Positions 33,755 to 42,575 of a DNA stretch of 64,000 bases are shown one piece after another (within the stretch, counting starts at the first letter, position 1; each line of letters opens with the position of its first letter). The stretch is from the NCBI RefSeq assembly GCF_026410925.1, contig NZ_CP112972.1:310001-374000 (forward strand). The letters run 5' to 3'. Position numbers and translations under genes: made by a program. The stretch comes from Halovenus salina (lineage in GTDB: Archaea; Halobacteriota; Halobacteria; Halobacteriales; Haloarculaceae). Below the pieces are notes generated by a model that did not search any database, was not told the origin of the DNA, and saw only the letters and a list, made by a program, of their open reading frames with translations.

Positions 33755-34641
33755 TCGCTGACACCTCGGCCGGTCGCTCCCGCGGTCCCCAGCAGGAATA
33801 TGTCGGCCGCGAGTTCTGCAAGCGTCTCTACGTACGTTCTGTCTGATGCCGTGAACTCGCGAGGATGAGTCCGGTAGATGTTCACGACACCGACCGGGTG
33901 GCCCTCGGGCGTCGTGACGGGCGCACCGAGGTAAGCCCCGATATCGGCCGTCTTGAAGTGTTCTTCCCCGACAAAGCGCTGGTCGGCCTGGAGGTTGTCG
34001 ACTGCCATCGACCCGTCCTCGCTGACGAGGGTGTGCGTACTCAGTGAGGTCGCCCGGTCACTCGGAGGGTCGAGCGGCCCTTCGCTGGCGACGACGCGCT
34101 GTGAGTGCTCGTCGACGAGCGCAACCACGGCAGTCGATGCGTCGAACTGTTGCCTGCCCAGCGAACAGAGCCGTGTGAGTGCTGTAGTCGTCTGCTCGGA
34201 GAGGGTCCCGTACCTGTCGAGAGCGGCGAGGCGACCCGATTCGTCGCTCGGAACTGGATAGTTTGCCTGCCCCACTTCAGGTTCTTGAGTCACCAGCGAG
34301 ACAAGTGTCTCACTCGCGTCCGGTCGGTCCCTCGGGACAAACTCGACGACCGTCACTTCAAACGACTCCGTGTCGATTGCTGTCGTCTCCGCGTAGAGAA
34401 AGCAGTCCGTCTTGGGATACTGTTCTCTGACGGTGGCGACAAGTTCCAGTCCCGTCCCGTCGCCGAGGTGATACCGCGTGACGACCGCATCGACCGCTGT
34501 CTCGGCAAGTACGTCGACTGCCTGCGAACGCGAACCTGCTGCAACAATGTTCGCCTCGACTGCTGCCGTCCGGAACGCCTCGGCCGTCTCACGCCTGTCT
34601 TCCTCGTCCGGGTCGACGACGAGTACTGTCCGCTCTGCCAT
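33751..34641 (-). CDS. Receiver-GAF protein with degenerate receiver
   Basis: A 296-residue signalling protein. Residues 1-120 form a response-regulator receiver (VLVVDPDEEDRRETAEAF), but where the phospho-acceptor Asp should be the sequence reads DAVVTRYHLGDGTG, so R56 replaces Asp and phosphorylation is unlikely. Residues 150-290 are a GAF domain (LCSLGRQQFDASTAVVALVD, HTLVSEDGSMAVDNL, GAYLGAPVTTPEGHPVGVVN). No output domain is present. It overlaps the KaiC-like gene and probably works with it. The GAF may bind a small ligand or an iron cluster. Confidence 0.88.
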   Translation of the reverse strand: MAERTVLVVDPDEEDRRETAEAFRTAAVEANIVAAGSRSQAVDVLAETAVDAVVTRYHLGDGTGLELVATVREQYPKTDCFLYAETTAIDTESFEVTVVEFVPRDRPDASETLVSLVTQEPEVGQANYPVPSDESGRLAALDRYGTLSEQTTTALTRLCSLGRQQFDASTAVVALVDEHSQRVVASEGPLDPPSDRATSLSTHTLVSEDGSMAVDNLQADQRFVGEEHFKTADIGAYLGAPVTTPEGHPVGVVNIYRTHPREFTASDRTYVETLAELAADIFLLGTAGATGRGVSE

Positions 34642-34686
34642 ACCGCTATAACACGAACCAACTACTACAGTGTTTTGTCCGTCGAG

Positions 34687-34785
34687 TCACACTCCCGCCA
34701 GAAGAACGACAAACAGCAACACGACGAGTGCGGCCACGCCAGCAAGCAGCGGCTTGTTCTCCAGTGCTTTCCAGTGGGTTTGCAT
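34687..34785 (-). CDS. Small single-helix membrane protein (32 aa)
   Basis: ATG at 34785 opens a 32-residue frame that starts MQTHWKALENKPLLAG and continues with VAALVVLLFVVLLAGV before the stop at 34687. The frame also extends upstream in protein-like style (QFRAEYEEM) without another start codon. A charged head with a single hydrophobic helix fits the tiny membrane proteins common in archaea. Annotation is tentative and the product is too short for standard cutoffs. Function unknown. Confidence 0.4.
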   Translation of the reverse strand: MQTHWKALENKPLLAGVAALVVLLFVVLLAGV

Positions 34786-34821
34786 CTCCTCGTACTCGGC
34801 CCGGAACTGGCTCGCCCTTTC

Positions 34822-35014
34822 ATAGTGATTGTTGCGGTTATTTTCGTGACCACGTCACGAATATCAGTGTTTCACGGCGTGAGACCCACGTCTCGTTTCC
34901 CGACGGCGGTAACGACTCGCAACAATCACTATCAGTTTGCCGGAAGACAAGTATTCCGGCCGCCCGAAAATCTCCGATTTTCGCAGGCCGCCAGGATTTG
35001 GCTGATTGGGCGGC
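34822..35014. repeat. Train of six inverted repeats in an intergenic region
   Basis: ATAGTGATTGTTGCG (34822-34836) is repeated inverted at 34918-34932, enclosing TCGTGAC/GTCACGA (34844-34860) and GAGAC/GTCTC (34881-34894). To the right are CCGGAA/TTCCGG (34940-34959), CGAAAATC/GATTTTCG around TCC (34965-34983) and GCCGCC/GGCGGC (34987-35014). This dense set of perfect palindromes has no coding potential that I see. The 111-bp part between the 15-bp ends looks like a miniature element; the rest could be a structured RNA or terminators. Confidence 0.6.
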
Positions 35015-35103
35015 GAAAACTAGCTTGTTGACTGGTGCTTATCTGAACATTGTCGTCGGTGAGAATCCCCACCTATTAGTACGCTCTTCCCGACGGGTCG
35101 TGT

Positions 35104-35790
35104 ATGTCGCTTCGCGTGGTCGACCGGCTCGGAGTTGCTGACGTGATTACGTTGGCAAACGCAGTCGTCGGCGTCGGTGCGATGGTCGGGGCTGTTCTGG
35201 GGGAGCCGATGCTTGTCGCACAGCTTCTGTTACTCGGTGCGGCCGCAGACGCTCTCGACGGTATCCTCGCCCGGTCGTTCGGGGGAAGCTCTGTTGGCCC
35301 ACTCCTCGACTCGATGGCCGACATCGTCTCGTTCGGCACGGCGACCGGGCTGTTTGTTTTTGCCGTTGCAAAGGAGGAGTGGGGGACACTGACCAACGAT
35401 CCCGAGCTGCTGGTGGCTGCAGTCGGTGCGGCGTCGGTTTTCGTCGTCTTCTCGCTCGTGCGGACTGCGTTCTATACGGTCCACGTTGATGACGGCGAGA
35501 ATCGTCCCGGAATCCAGAACACGCTCGGGGCGTCGATACTCGCCGCCGCCTACCTGAGTGGTGTCGTCAACCCAACTGTGTTGCTCGGTGCAACGGTCGT
35601 GCTCTCGGTGGCGATGGTCGCCCCGGTCCCGTACCCGAAGCTTCGGGCGCGCGACGCAATCGTGATGGGAACTGTCCAGATGGGTGCTATCCTGCTACCG
35701 ACTGCCTTCGACAGCGTGTTCCCGCGAGTGTTGCTGGTGGCCGCACTGGCGTACATGTTCCTCGGACCGCGGTTTTATTGGTCGGACTGA
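35104..35790 (+). CDS. pssA: CDP-alcohol phosphatidyltransferase (archaetidylserine synthase-like)
   Basis: A 228-residue membrane enzyme of lipid head-group synthesis. It carries the family motif DG-x2-AR-x8-G-x3-D-x3-D in LDGILARSFGGSSVGPLLDS plus MADIVSFG. Membrane helices surround it (VGVGAMVGAVLGEPMLVAQL, ASVFVVFSLVRTAFYTV, ILAAAYLSGVVNPTVLLGAT, LLVAALAYMFLG). The serine- versus inositol- or glycerol-specific variants cannot be separated with certainty; the motif context is closest to archaetidylserine synthase. ATG at 35104 follows the hairpin region. Confidence 0.85.
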   Translation: MSLRVVDRLGVADVITLANAVVGVGAMVGAVLGEPMLVAQLLLLGAAADALDGILARSFGGSSVGPLLDSMADIVSFGTATGLFVFAVAKEEWGTLTNDPELLVAAVGAASVFVVFSLVRTAFYTVHVDDGENRPGIQNTLGASILAAAYLSGVVNPTVLLGATVVLSVAMVAPVPYPKLRARDAIVMGTVQMGAILLPTAFDSVFPRVLLVAALAYMFLGPRFYWSD

Positions 35791-35883
35791 GCCCGGCAGC
35801 CAGTGGTTGTGAGAACCGAAAACAGTTTCATATTGTGAGTGACTCCCGAACTGTTAAATGAGTGCCCGCCGCAGTACGGACAA

Positions 35884-37686
35884 ATGGGTCGTGGCGTCCG
35901 GTTGTTACTTGTCGATTCAGACTCTGACAGGCGGAGCCAGACGCAGACTACCCTGGATGAGACAGATCTGTCTCCGACGGTGACGGCTGCACCGACCAGC
36001 GACCGTGCGATGGCGCAACTCCGATCGGGGTCGTTCGACTGTATCGTCGCTGCCCTCGATGTCGGCACCGAGGATGTCGTCTCGTTTCTGTCCCGGGTCC
36101 GAGAGTACGACGACTCGGTCCCGTTCATCCTGTTCGCCGCCGACGCCTCCACAGAGATTGTACGCGACCTGTACGAACTCAGCCGAACAGACTACGTGAT
36201 GGCTGTCCCCGGGGCAGAGAGAACGCTCCTCGACCGGATTGTCGACCTACTCGACGGCAGCCCCATGAACGAGGGGCCAACACAGAGCCAGGAACTAGCC
36301 CGCGAGCGTGAGCGGTTTTTGGACCTGTTCTCGAACTTCCCGGAGCCGACAGTCGCCTACGGTATCGACGACGGCGTGACCGTGTTCAAAGCCGTCAACG
36401 ATGCGTTCGAAACAGCGTTCGGCTTCGATGAAACAGCAATCCGCGACGAGTCTGTCAACGATCTTATCGTTCCTGATGACGCGCGCCCGGAGTCACAGGA
36501 AATCGACACCCAGGTCGACTCTGGTGACATGGTTGACCGCGTAGTCCGCCGAAGCGCGGCCGACGGCACCCGGATTTTCAATCTCCGGTCGATTCCCGTC
36601 AGCGCAGAGGGCGAGATTGACGGGTTTGCTGTCTACTCGGATATCACCGAGCGAAAGCGCCGGGAGAGCGAACTCGAACGGTACGAGACAATTGTCGAGA
36701 CGATTCCGATGGGTGTGTTGACGGTTGATGACGACTGGACGATACAGGACATCAACGCATCCGGTGCCGAAATACTCGGCTACAGTGTCGACGACCTCGT
36801 CGAACAGTCGTTGTTGAAGCTGCGCCGCGACGGTGTCATCTCTGAGGGGATGTCCGATATCGGGGAGGAGGTCGTCTCAGAACTCCAATCCGATGACGCG
36901 CGCAAGGAGGTAATCGAGGTTGAGATTCAGCCCGAGCGAGACCAGACACGCGAACTCGAGATTCACGCGTCGTTGCTTCCTGCGGAGACTGTCTTTTCTG
37001 GGGTCGTCCTCGTTTTTCACGACATCACGGAACGAAAGGAGAACGAGCGCGAGCTCAGACGCCAGAACGAGCGCCTCGAAGAGTTTGCCAGCATCGTCTC
37101 TCACGATCTGCGAAATCCACTCAACGTCGCGATGGGCCATCTCGAAATTATCCAGGACAATTACGACAGCCCGTCGGTCCAGCACGTCGAAGGTGCCCTA
37201 GACCGAATGGAGACGCTGATACGCGAGACCCTGCAGCTCGCAAAACAGGGCGAGATGGTCACAGAGACCCAGTCGGTACAGCTCTCGACGATTCTCGACG
37301 GCTGTTGGGGAATGATCGCCGGAGAGAATGCGACGCTGGAACAGACCGCCGACATCCAGATCGAGGCCGACCCGCCGCGAGTCAAGCAGCTGTTCGAGAA
37401 CCTGTTTCGGAACGCCATCGACCACGGCGGTGAGGATGTGACCGTCCGTGTCGGCTTCGAAGACGGTGCCCTCGTTGTCGCCGACGACGGACCAGGAGTG
37501 CCGCCGGATCAGCGTGAGGTGGTGTTCGACACCGGTCACACGACCTCCAACGACGGCACCGGGTTCGGGCTCGCTATCGTCGAAGAGATTGTCGACGCCC
37601 ACGACTGGAATATCTCGGTCACAGAGAGCTGGGCCGGCGGCGCACGCTTCGAGATTACTGGACTTCAGGGCGTCTCCGAGCCCTGA
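35884..37686 (+). CDS. PAS-domain sensor histidine kinase with degenerate receiver
   Basis: A 600-residue cytoplasmic kinase. The N-terminal receiver (residues 1-120, GVRLLLVDSDSDRR) has FDCIVAALDV where the phospho-Asp is expected, so A57 replaces it. Two PAS domains follow (about 145-265 and 275-385), each ending with an ITERK-type linker. The HisKA box is SIVSHDLRNPLNVAMGHLEI. The ATPase domain has the N-box FENLFRNAIDHGG, the G1 box VVADDGPGVPPDQ and the G2 box GTGFGLAIVEEI. ATG at 35884 is preferred; a GTG at 35839 adds residues not typical of a receiver. Its partner regulator is not identified. Confidence 0.92.
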   Translation: MGRGVRLLLVDSDSDRRSQTQTTLDETDLSPTVTAAPTSDRAMAQLRSGSFDCIVAALDVGTEDVVSFLSRVREYDDSVPFILFAADASTEIVRDLYELSRTDYVMAVPGAERTLLDRIVDLLDGSPMNEGPTQSQELARERERFLDLFSNFPEPTVAYGIDDGVTVFKAVNDAFETAFGFDETAIRDESVNDLIVPDDARPESQEIDTQVDSGDMVDRVVRRSAADGTRIFNLRSIPVSAEGEIDGFAVYSDITERKRRESELERYETIVETIPMGVLTVDDDWTIQDINASGAEILGYSVDDLVEQSLLKLRRDGVISEGMSDIGEEVVSELQSDDARKEVIEVEIQPERDQTRELEIHASLLPAETVFSGVVLVFHDITERKENERELRRQNERLEEFASIVSHDLRNPLNVAMGHLEIIQDNYDSPSVQHVEGALDRMETLIRETLQLAKQGEMVTETQSVQLSTILDGCWGMIAGENATLEQTADIQIEADPPRVKQLFENLFRNAIDHGGEDVTVRVGFEDGALVVADDGPGVPPDQREVVFDTGHTTSNDGTGFGLAIVEEIVDAHDWNISVTESWAGGARFEITGLQGVSEP

Positions 37687-37729
37687 AACCAGTCGTCAGC
37701 TATTTTATTTGTCCGCCCGAGTGACTGGT

Positions 37730-39259
37730 ATGAGACGCAGACAGGTCCTCCGTGCTGGTGGCGCTGCCCTGGTACCGCTTTTCGGGACGAGTGTGAGTGC
37801 AGGCTCTCCGCAAGCCGACGATGGATACGAACCGCTCGGCCGTGTCGAAATCGACAGCGCGTTCGAAGCCGCGACCCATCACGACGGCGAGATTGCGTAC
37901 GTCGCCGCCGACGACGGCCTCGTTTCGGTGGATATCTCGAACCCAGAGGACCCGTCGATACTCGCCGAACGACGTGACATAGACACCGGCGGTCAGGAGA
38001 TGGCCCTGGCCTGGGACCTCTGGCCGGATGGAGACCGGCTGGTACTCGCCGGTCCAGCCAACCCCGTTCGCGGCGCAGCCCAAGGGTTTGCGCTCTTCGA
38101 CATCAGCGACCCCGAATCGCCCGAACAGGTCGCCTGGCACTCGACGGACTTCTATATCCACAACGGCTTCTTCGACGACAGCACTGTCTATCTCGTTGGG
38201 AGCGGCACACGCCGGTACCCGGTCGTCATGTTTGACGTGGCCGACGACGAACCCGAAGAAGTCGGTCGTTGGTCGTTCGTCGACGCCAAGCCTGAGTGGC
38301 TCAACGTACCGCTGGGGTCGCGCGTCCTCCACGACGTTTACGTCCAAGACAGCACCGCGTACCTGTCGTACTGGGACGCTGGAACGGTGATAGCCGACGT
38401 GAGCGACCCGTCGGACCCGACACTCCTCTCTCAGGTCGGTGACTTCGACCGCGAGGAACTAACCGGTCTCTCCCGGCCCGAGGCCCGCCAGGAGTATTTA
38501 ACTCCGTCCGGCAACGACCACTACGCCGTCGTCAATGATGACGCCACCAGACTCCTCGCCGGCAAGGAAGCCTGGGCAGTCTCGGACCCCGACGCCGAGG
38601 ACGGAACGGTCGGCGGCCCCGGCGGCATCACCATCTGGGACATCGACGACCCCGAGTCACCCGAGCGGCTCGGCCGAATCGAACCACCGCAGTCCGACGA
38701 CAGCACACAGGGCGGCTACTTCACGACCGCACATAACTGCGACATCGTCGACGACCGCGTCTACGCCTCGTGGTACTTCGGCGGTGTCACGGCTCACGAC
38801 ATCAGCGACCCCGCCGACCCCGAACGGCTTGCCTGGTGGCGCAACCCGGAAGAGGCGAGTTTCTGGACCGCACAGAGTGCTGTCCCCGGTGAGACGTTTA
38901 TCGCCAGCAGTGCGGACCTCTCGAAAACGTCTTTCGACGGCAAGCCGGCGACGCCGGCGCTGTACGTCTTCCCCGACGAGGAGGGCGTCCAAGAGGACCC
39001 GCCCGGCCTGATTCGGTACGAAAGCGAGGGGCCGACGCCCACGCAGACCCCGGCCTCAACGCCCACGCGAACCGAGACGGGAACCTCAACGGAGGCTCCA
39101 ACAGTTACCCCCGAACCGACGCCGACAGATGGGTCGGTCGCCACGGAGACGCCCGACAGCTCGGACGGAGACGGTCCCGGGTTCGGCGTCGCCGGTGCGC
39201 TGACCGGATTCGGCGGCGCGATGTACGCGCTTGCGAGGCGACAGGACCGAGAGGACTAA
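37730..39259 (+). CDS. Tat-exported LVIVD-repeat surface protein with PGF-CTERM anchor
   Basis: A 509-residue secreted protein. It begins with a Tat signal, [19 protein letters not shown], and cleavage is likely after the following Ala/Gly-rich part. Repeats of the LVIVD type are visible, with turns such as [45 protein letters not shown] and [15 protein letters not shown], implying a beta-propeller. A Thr/Pro-rich linker ([16 protein letters not shown]) at about 430-475 leads to the C-terminal sorting signal [20 protein letters not shown] and basic tail, the target of archaeosortase A. It is a cell-surface protein, perhaps binding or adhesion. ATG at 37730 fits the signal. Confidence 0.92.
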   Translation: MRRRQVLRAGGAALVPLFGTSVSAGSPQADDGYEPLGRVEIDSAFEAATHHDGEIAYVAADDGLVSVDISNPEDPSILAERRDIDTGGQEMALAWDLWPDGDRLVLAGPANPVRGAAQGFALFDISDPESPEQVAWHSTDFYIHNGFFDDSTVYLVGSGTRRYPVVMFDVADDEPEEVGRWSFVDAKPEWLNVPLGSRVLHDVYVQDSTAYLSYWDAGTVIADVSDPSDPTLLSQVGDFDREELTGLSRPEARQEYLTPSGNDHYAVVNDDATRLLAGKEAWAVSDPDAEDGTVGGPGGITIWDIDDPESPERLGRIEPPQSDDSTQGGYFTTAHNCDIVDDRVYASWYFGGVTAHDISDPADPERLAWWRNPEEASFWTAQSAVPGETFIASSADLSKTSFDGKPATPALYVFPDEEGVQEDPPGLIRYESEGPTPTQTPASTPTRTETGTSTEAPTVTPEPTPTDGSVATETPDSSDGDGPGFGVAGALTGFGGAMYALARRQDRED

Positions 39260-39299
39260 GATCCACATCTCTTTTGTTCGTGCCGTCGGTGCAGACCGC

Positions 39300-39686
39300 A
39301 TGGAACGCCAGCGCATCAGTTCCGGAACGGAGTGGGAGACAGAGGTCGGCTATTCGAGGGCGGTTCGCGTCGACGATACCGTCCACGTCTCTGGGACGAC
39401 CGCAACCGAGGACGGCGCTGTCGTCGCCGAGGGTGACCCCTACCGACAGACGAAACAGGCAATCGCCAATATCGCCGACGCACTCGACGAGACGGGTGCC
39501 GGACTCGACGACGTGGTGCGGACGCGCATCTACGCCGTCGACATCGACGACTGGGACGAAATCGGGCGTGCCCACGGCGAGGCCTTTTCCGACGCCCGGC
39601 CAGCGGCGACGATGGTTCAAGTCGAGCGGCTCATCGACCCCGAGATGCTCGTCGAAATCGAGGCCGAGGCGCGGGTCATGGGCTGA
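39300..39686 (+). CDS. RidA/YjgF-family protein
   Basis: A 128-residue trimeric-type protein of the RidA family, which hydrolyses reactive enamine/imine intermediates of amino acid metabolism. Typical segments are [40 protein letters not shown], the arginine in [18 protein letters not shown], and [20 protein letters not shown] with the Glu near the C-terminus. ATG at 39300 is chosen; extra upstream residues are not family-like. It lies between the surface protein and hjc on the same strand. Substrate specificity is unknown. Confidence 0.92.
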   Translation: MERQRISSGTEWETEVGYSRAVRVDDTVHVSGTTATEDGAVVAEGDPYRQTKQAIANIADALDETGAGLDDVVRTRIYAVDIDDWDEIGRAHGEAFSDARPAATMVQVERLIDPEMLVEIEAEARVMG

Positions 39687-39735
39687 CCCGCGGCCGAACA
39701 GGACGCTTTTTGTCCTCCCACCCAGAGGACGAGCC

Positions 39736-40263
39736 ATGTCAAACGCCAAGGGCGACCGTCGGGAGCGGGAGCTCGTGAACTTACTCGACGACGCCGGCTT
39801 CGCGGTGATGCGCGCCCCAGCGAGCGGCAGCGCGACGACGCGGGAGTTGCCGGACGTACTCGCCGGTGACGGGACGAACTTCTACGCTATCGAGGCCAAA
39901 TCCTCGGCCGGTGACCCGATTTATCTCGACGGGGAGGAGGTGTACGCCCTAGTCTATTTCTCGCGTAACTTCGGCGCAAAACCCCGAATCGGCGTCCGGT
40001 TCGACCGCGAGGACTGGTATTTCTTCCACCCCGACGACCTCTACCAGACAGACGGCGGCAACTACCGCGTCAAAAAGGAGACGGCACTGTCGGATGGCAC
40101 CGACTTCGCCGAGTTAACGGGTCACTCCGAGAAACGCACGCTTGATAACATCGGCGAAGAGGACGACGACGAGGCAGACGAGACCAAAGACATTCGCCGT
40201 GTCCTCGAAGCAGTCGACCGTGGAGACCTGGGTGTCGAGGACGGCGTCGAGATGCTCCGCTGA
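39736..40263 (+). CDS. hjc: Holliday junction resolvase Hjc
   Basis: A 175-residue archaeal structure-specific endonuclease that cuts four-way DNA junctions. The catalytic PD-(D/E)xK core is present: E12 in [12 protein letters not shown], the conserved [19 protein letters not shown] with the Asp, and the [13 protein letters not shown] motif (E-x-K). The beta-sheet [20 protein letters not shown] follows. The C-terminal 50 residues are an acidic halophile-specific extension. The gene shares a strand and a region with other recombination and replication genes (PriL, PCNA). Confidence 0.95.
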   Translation: MSNAKGDRRERELVNLLDDAGFAVMRAPASGSATTRELPDVLAGDGTNFYAIEAKSSAGDPIYLDGEEVYALVYFSRNFGAKPRIGVRFDREDWYFFHPDDLYQTDGGNYRVKKETALSDGTDFAELTGHSEKRTLDNIGEEDDDEADETKDIRRVLEAVDRGDLGVEDGVEMLR

Positions 40264-40313
40264 CTCGCGAGAATTCGCCGGAGGTTTTTGACTCCGGGTC
40301 GAACGGCAGGCTG

Positions 40314-40886
40314 ATGAGCGAGCAGTCAGAGTCCGGTCTCGATGAGTTGCCTGTCGTCGATAGCTCCGTTCATGGCATAACTGCCTACGCAGCGGGATAT
40401 CTGGCGACACTCCTCTTGGTTCTGATATTCGAAGGCGAGCGATTCGTTGGAGATATCGTCGAAGGCGCGGGCTGGATATTCTACAATGCACAGTTCGTCC
40501 CGGTCGAACAGCGCGCGTCGCTCACGGGACCGGTCGTCGAGAATCTGGCGTCGATAAACTACCTCACGGGACAGGGGCTCGACACGGCACCGACCTCTTC
40601 GGTCGTCGTCCCGTCGGTCGTCTATCACGCTATTCCAATCCTCGCGTACGTCATCGCTGGGTTCGCCCTCGCCCGGTCTGTCGGCGCGAGAACGCCTGCG
40701 ACCGGTGTGAAGCTGGGTGTGTCGATGGTGCTCGGGACCGTGATTCTCGCGATTGGTGGAACGTTTCTCTTCGAGGCGGCGGGCCAGATTGGACCAAACA
40801 GACTCTACAGCGTACTGTTGGTCGGACTCGTCTATCCCGGGCTCTGTGGCGGGCTCGGCGGTGGCCTTGCGGCCCTCGACAGGTGA
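40314..40886 (+). CDS. Multi-helix membrane protein, conserved hypothetical
   Basis: A 190-residue integral membrane protein with four or more helices: GITAYAAGYLATLLLVLIF, VVYHAIPILAYVIAGFALA, GVKLGVSMVLGTVILAIGGT and YSVLLVGLVYPGLCGGLGGG. A soluble loop after the first helix carries EGERFVGDIVEGAGWIFYN. The N-terminus is acidic and cytoplasmic-like. No transporter or enzyme motif is seen. It may be a haloarchaeal DUF family. Function unknown. Confidence 0.8.
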   Translation: MSEQSESGLDELPVVDSSVHGITAYAAGYLATLLLVLIFEGERFVGDIVEGAGWIFYNAQFVPVEQRASLTGPVVENLASINYLTGQGLDTAPTSSVVVPSVVYHAIPILAYVIAGFALARSVGARTPATGVKLGVSMVLGTVILAIGGTFLFEAAGQIGPNRLYSVLLVGLVYPGLCGGLGGGLAALDR

Positions 40887-40934
40887 GGCGAGCGCTTCGA
40901 AGCCCTTTTGACCGTTCCTGTAAAATCCGCGAGC

Positions 40935-41459
40935 ATGGAACTCGACCGGAAGACGGTCGTGCAGATTGTCGTCTCAGTCGTCGCTGTAGCGCTGTTTATA
41001 ACCGGGTTAGTGGTTGTAACAGCGGCCTACGGCGAGACCGAGACTATCGGCCCCGACGACGAAGAGGGACAGCTCGATGGGACGCTTTCCGGTGACTTCG
41101 GCGACGACTTCGAGATAGCCGACGACGGAACCGCCAGCGGCGGATTCAGCGGCGACTACGTGAACGGCGTCGACATGCCGGTGGACGGACAGGTGACCGG
41201 CACCGTCGAAGACGGTGTCTTCACCGGCACCTTCGAGGGTTCGATTAGCGTCGCAATCGAAGGGAACACTACCGGAGAGATGAACGGCACAATCGACGAT
41301 GGGTCGTTCAACGGAACCTACGTCGGAACCGCCCGAGGAGAGACACGAACGACGCTCTCCGCTGACGGCGGCCTTGCCCTTATCGGGCTTATCGTGGCGT
41401 ACATTGTCTTTCTCCCACTGATGGGGTACGTTGTCGAGAACTACGACTTCGAGGAGTAG
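40935..41459 (+). CDS. Membrane protein with extracytoplasmic beta-rich glycine/threonine domain
   Basis: A 174-residue protein with a helix near each end: VVQIVVSVVAVALFITGLVV at 8-27 and LALIGLIVAYIVFLPLMGYV at about 148-167. The roughly 110 residues between them are outside and highly regular, with short beta units such as GTLSGDFGDDFEIADDGTAS, GQVTGTVEDGVFTGTFEGS and EMNGTIDDGSFNGTYVGT, a repeat-like design rich in Gly, Thr and Asp. It may be a surface or stalk protein. ATG at 40935 is chosen. Function unknown. Confidence 0.78.
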   Translation: MELDRKTVVQIVVSVVAVALFITGLVVVTAAYGETETIGPDDEEGQLDGTLSGDFGDDFEIADDGTASGGFSGDYVNGVDMPVDGQVTGTVEDGVFTGTFEGSISVAIEGNTTGEMNGTIDDGSFNGTYVGTARGETRTTLSADGGLALIGLIVAYIVFLPLMGYVVENYDFEE

Positions 41460-41468
41460 CTGCCTGCG

Positions 41469-42536
41469 TCAGGATTCTCCGGCCTGGGCCTCGCGCCAGT
41501 CGACGAGTTCGTCCTCGTCGGCGTCGTCGATCTTTGCCTCGTAGTAGGCCATCGGGTGAGAGATGGTCTCACAGAGGTTATCCATATTGACACAGTCGCC
41601 GTACGACTGCATCGTCGCACACGACGGCGTCGAGTACTCGGTGGGGCTCGTGTCGCCACGGATGTGGTCGACCTGATACCGTGTTGCCTCCTCGCCGAAG
41701 CCGGGGTTGACCTGGAACAGCTCGACGATTTCGTCGGTCGTCATCCCGATGCTGGTGAGAAACGACGCGATGGCGAACCGCGAGTGGTGTTCGAGATGCT
41801 CGCCCTTTTGAACATCGTCTAGCAGCGCTCGCATGCAGGGCGGGAACAGCTCCGGAACCACCGTGTCGATATCCCGCATCAAATCGAGCTCGGCCAGGGC
41901 CTCGTTGACCCGCCGAAGGGGGCCATCGAGTTCGGCGGCAATCTCGTCGGGAACCGACAACGGGAGGCCCTCGTCGATGCGTTGCTGTATCGCCTGCCGA
42001 ATCAAGACGAGTAAGTCGGCTGATTCGAGCGTCACTTCGCCGTCCGCCAGCTTCCTGTTGACGAGTCGCCACTCGTCTCCGCGCTTGTCGGCCGCGAGGT
42101 CGAGATAGGTTCCCACGTCGACGGCGTACCCATCCGGTGTCTCTCGGACGGCCCCGCGGATATCGAACTCCTGAAGGAGCGCATCAACTGTGAGCTGCTC
42201 GCGCTGTGTGCTTTTCAGTTCGACAGACTGCGTACGGTCGTACTCCAGTCGTTCCTGAGCGGTTCTGGCCTCTGCGCTGGCGTATTTCCGCGTCAGCGCA
42301 TGCTCGTCGACGAGAGAGACCACCACTCTGGCGACCGGGTACGAGAGTAACTCGACGCGGTCCCGGCGGTGGGTGCCACCGACAACGCCGTCTTCGAGGG
42401 CCGTCTCGATGCGCTCGACAGCCCGCTCGACGACGGCCTCGTCTGTCCGGATGATCTCGACGATAGCGATGTCCATCGCCTCAACTGCTTCCCGCGCTGA
42501 TTGCAAGAACGGATAGCGCGCGTGAAGCCCTTTCAT
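41469..42536 (-). CDS. priL: DNA primase large subunit
   Basis: A 355-residue subunit of archaeal primase that works with PriS to start RNA primers. The C-terminal iron-sulfur domain is evident: cysteines in ELFPPCMRALL, PSCATMQSYGDC and MDNLCETISHPMAYY give the four cluster ligands. The N-terminal half is mostly helical (ARYPFLQSAREAVEA). HSRFAIASFLTSIGMTTDEI is the conserved helix before the cluster. The start is ATG at 42536. It is followed on the same strand by a membrane-protein gene upstream and by GDH and PCNA farther away. Confidence 0.95.
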   Translation of the reverse strand: MKGLHARYPFLQSAREAVEAMDIAIVEIIRTDEAVVERAVERIETALEDGVVGGTHRRDRVELLSYPVARVVVSLVDEHALTRKYASAEARTAQERLEYDRTQSVELKSTQREQLTVDALLQEFDIRGAVRETPDGYAVDVGTYLDLAADKRGDEWRLVNRKLADGEVTLESADLLVLIRQAIQQRIDEGLPLSVPDEIAAELDGPLRRVNEALAELDLMRDIDTVVPELFPPCMRALLDDVQKGEHLEHHSRFAIASFLTSIGMTTDEIVELFQVNPGFGEEATRYQVDHIRGDTSPTEYSTPSCATMQSYGDCVNMDNLCETISHPMAYYEAKIDDADEDELVDWREAQAGES

Positions 42537-42575
42537 CGTCCCCTCCTTGCGACCGCCGGTGGAAAAAGTCGGCGG

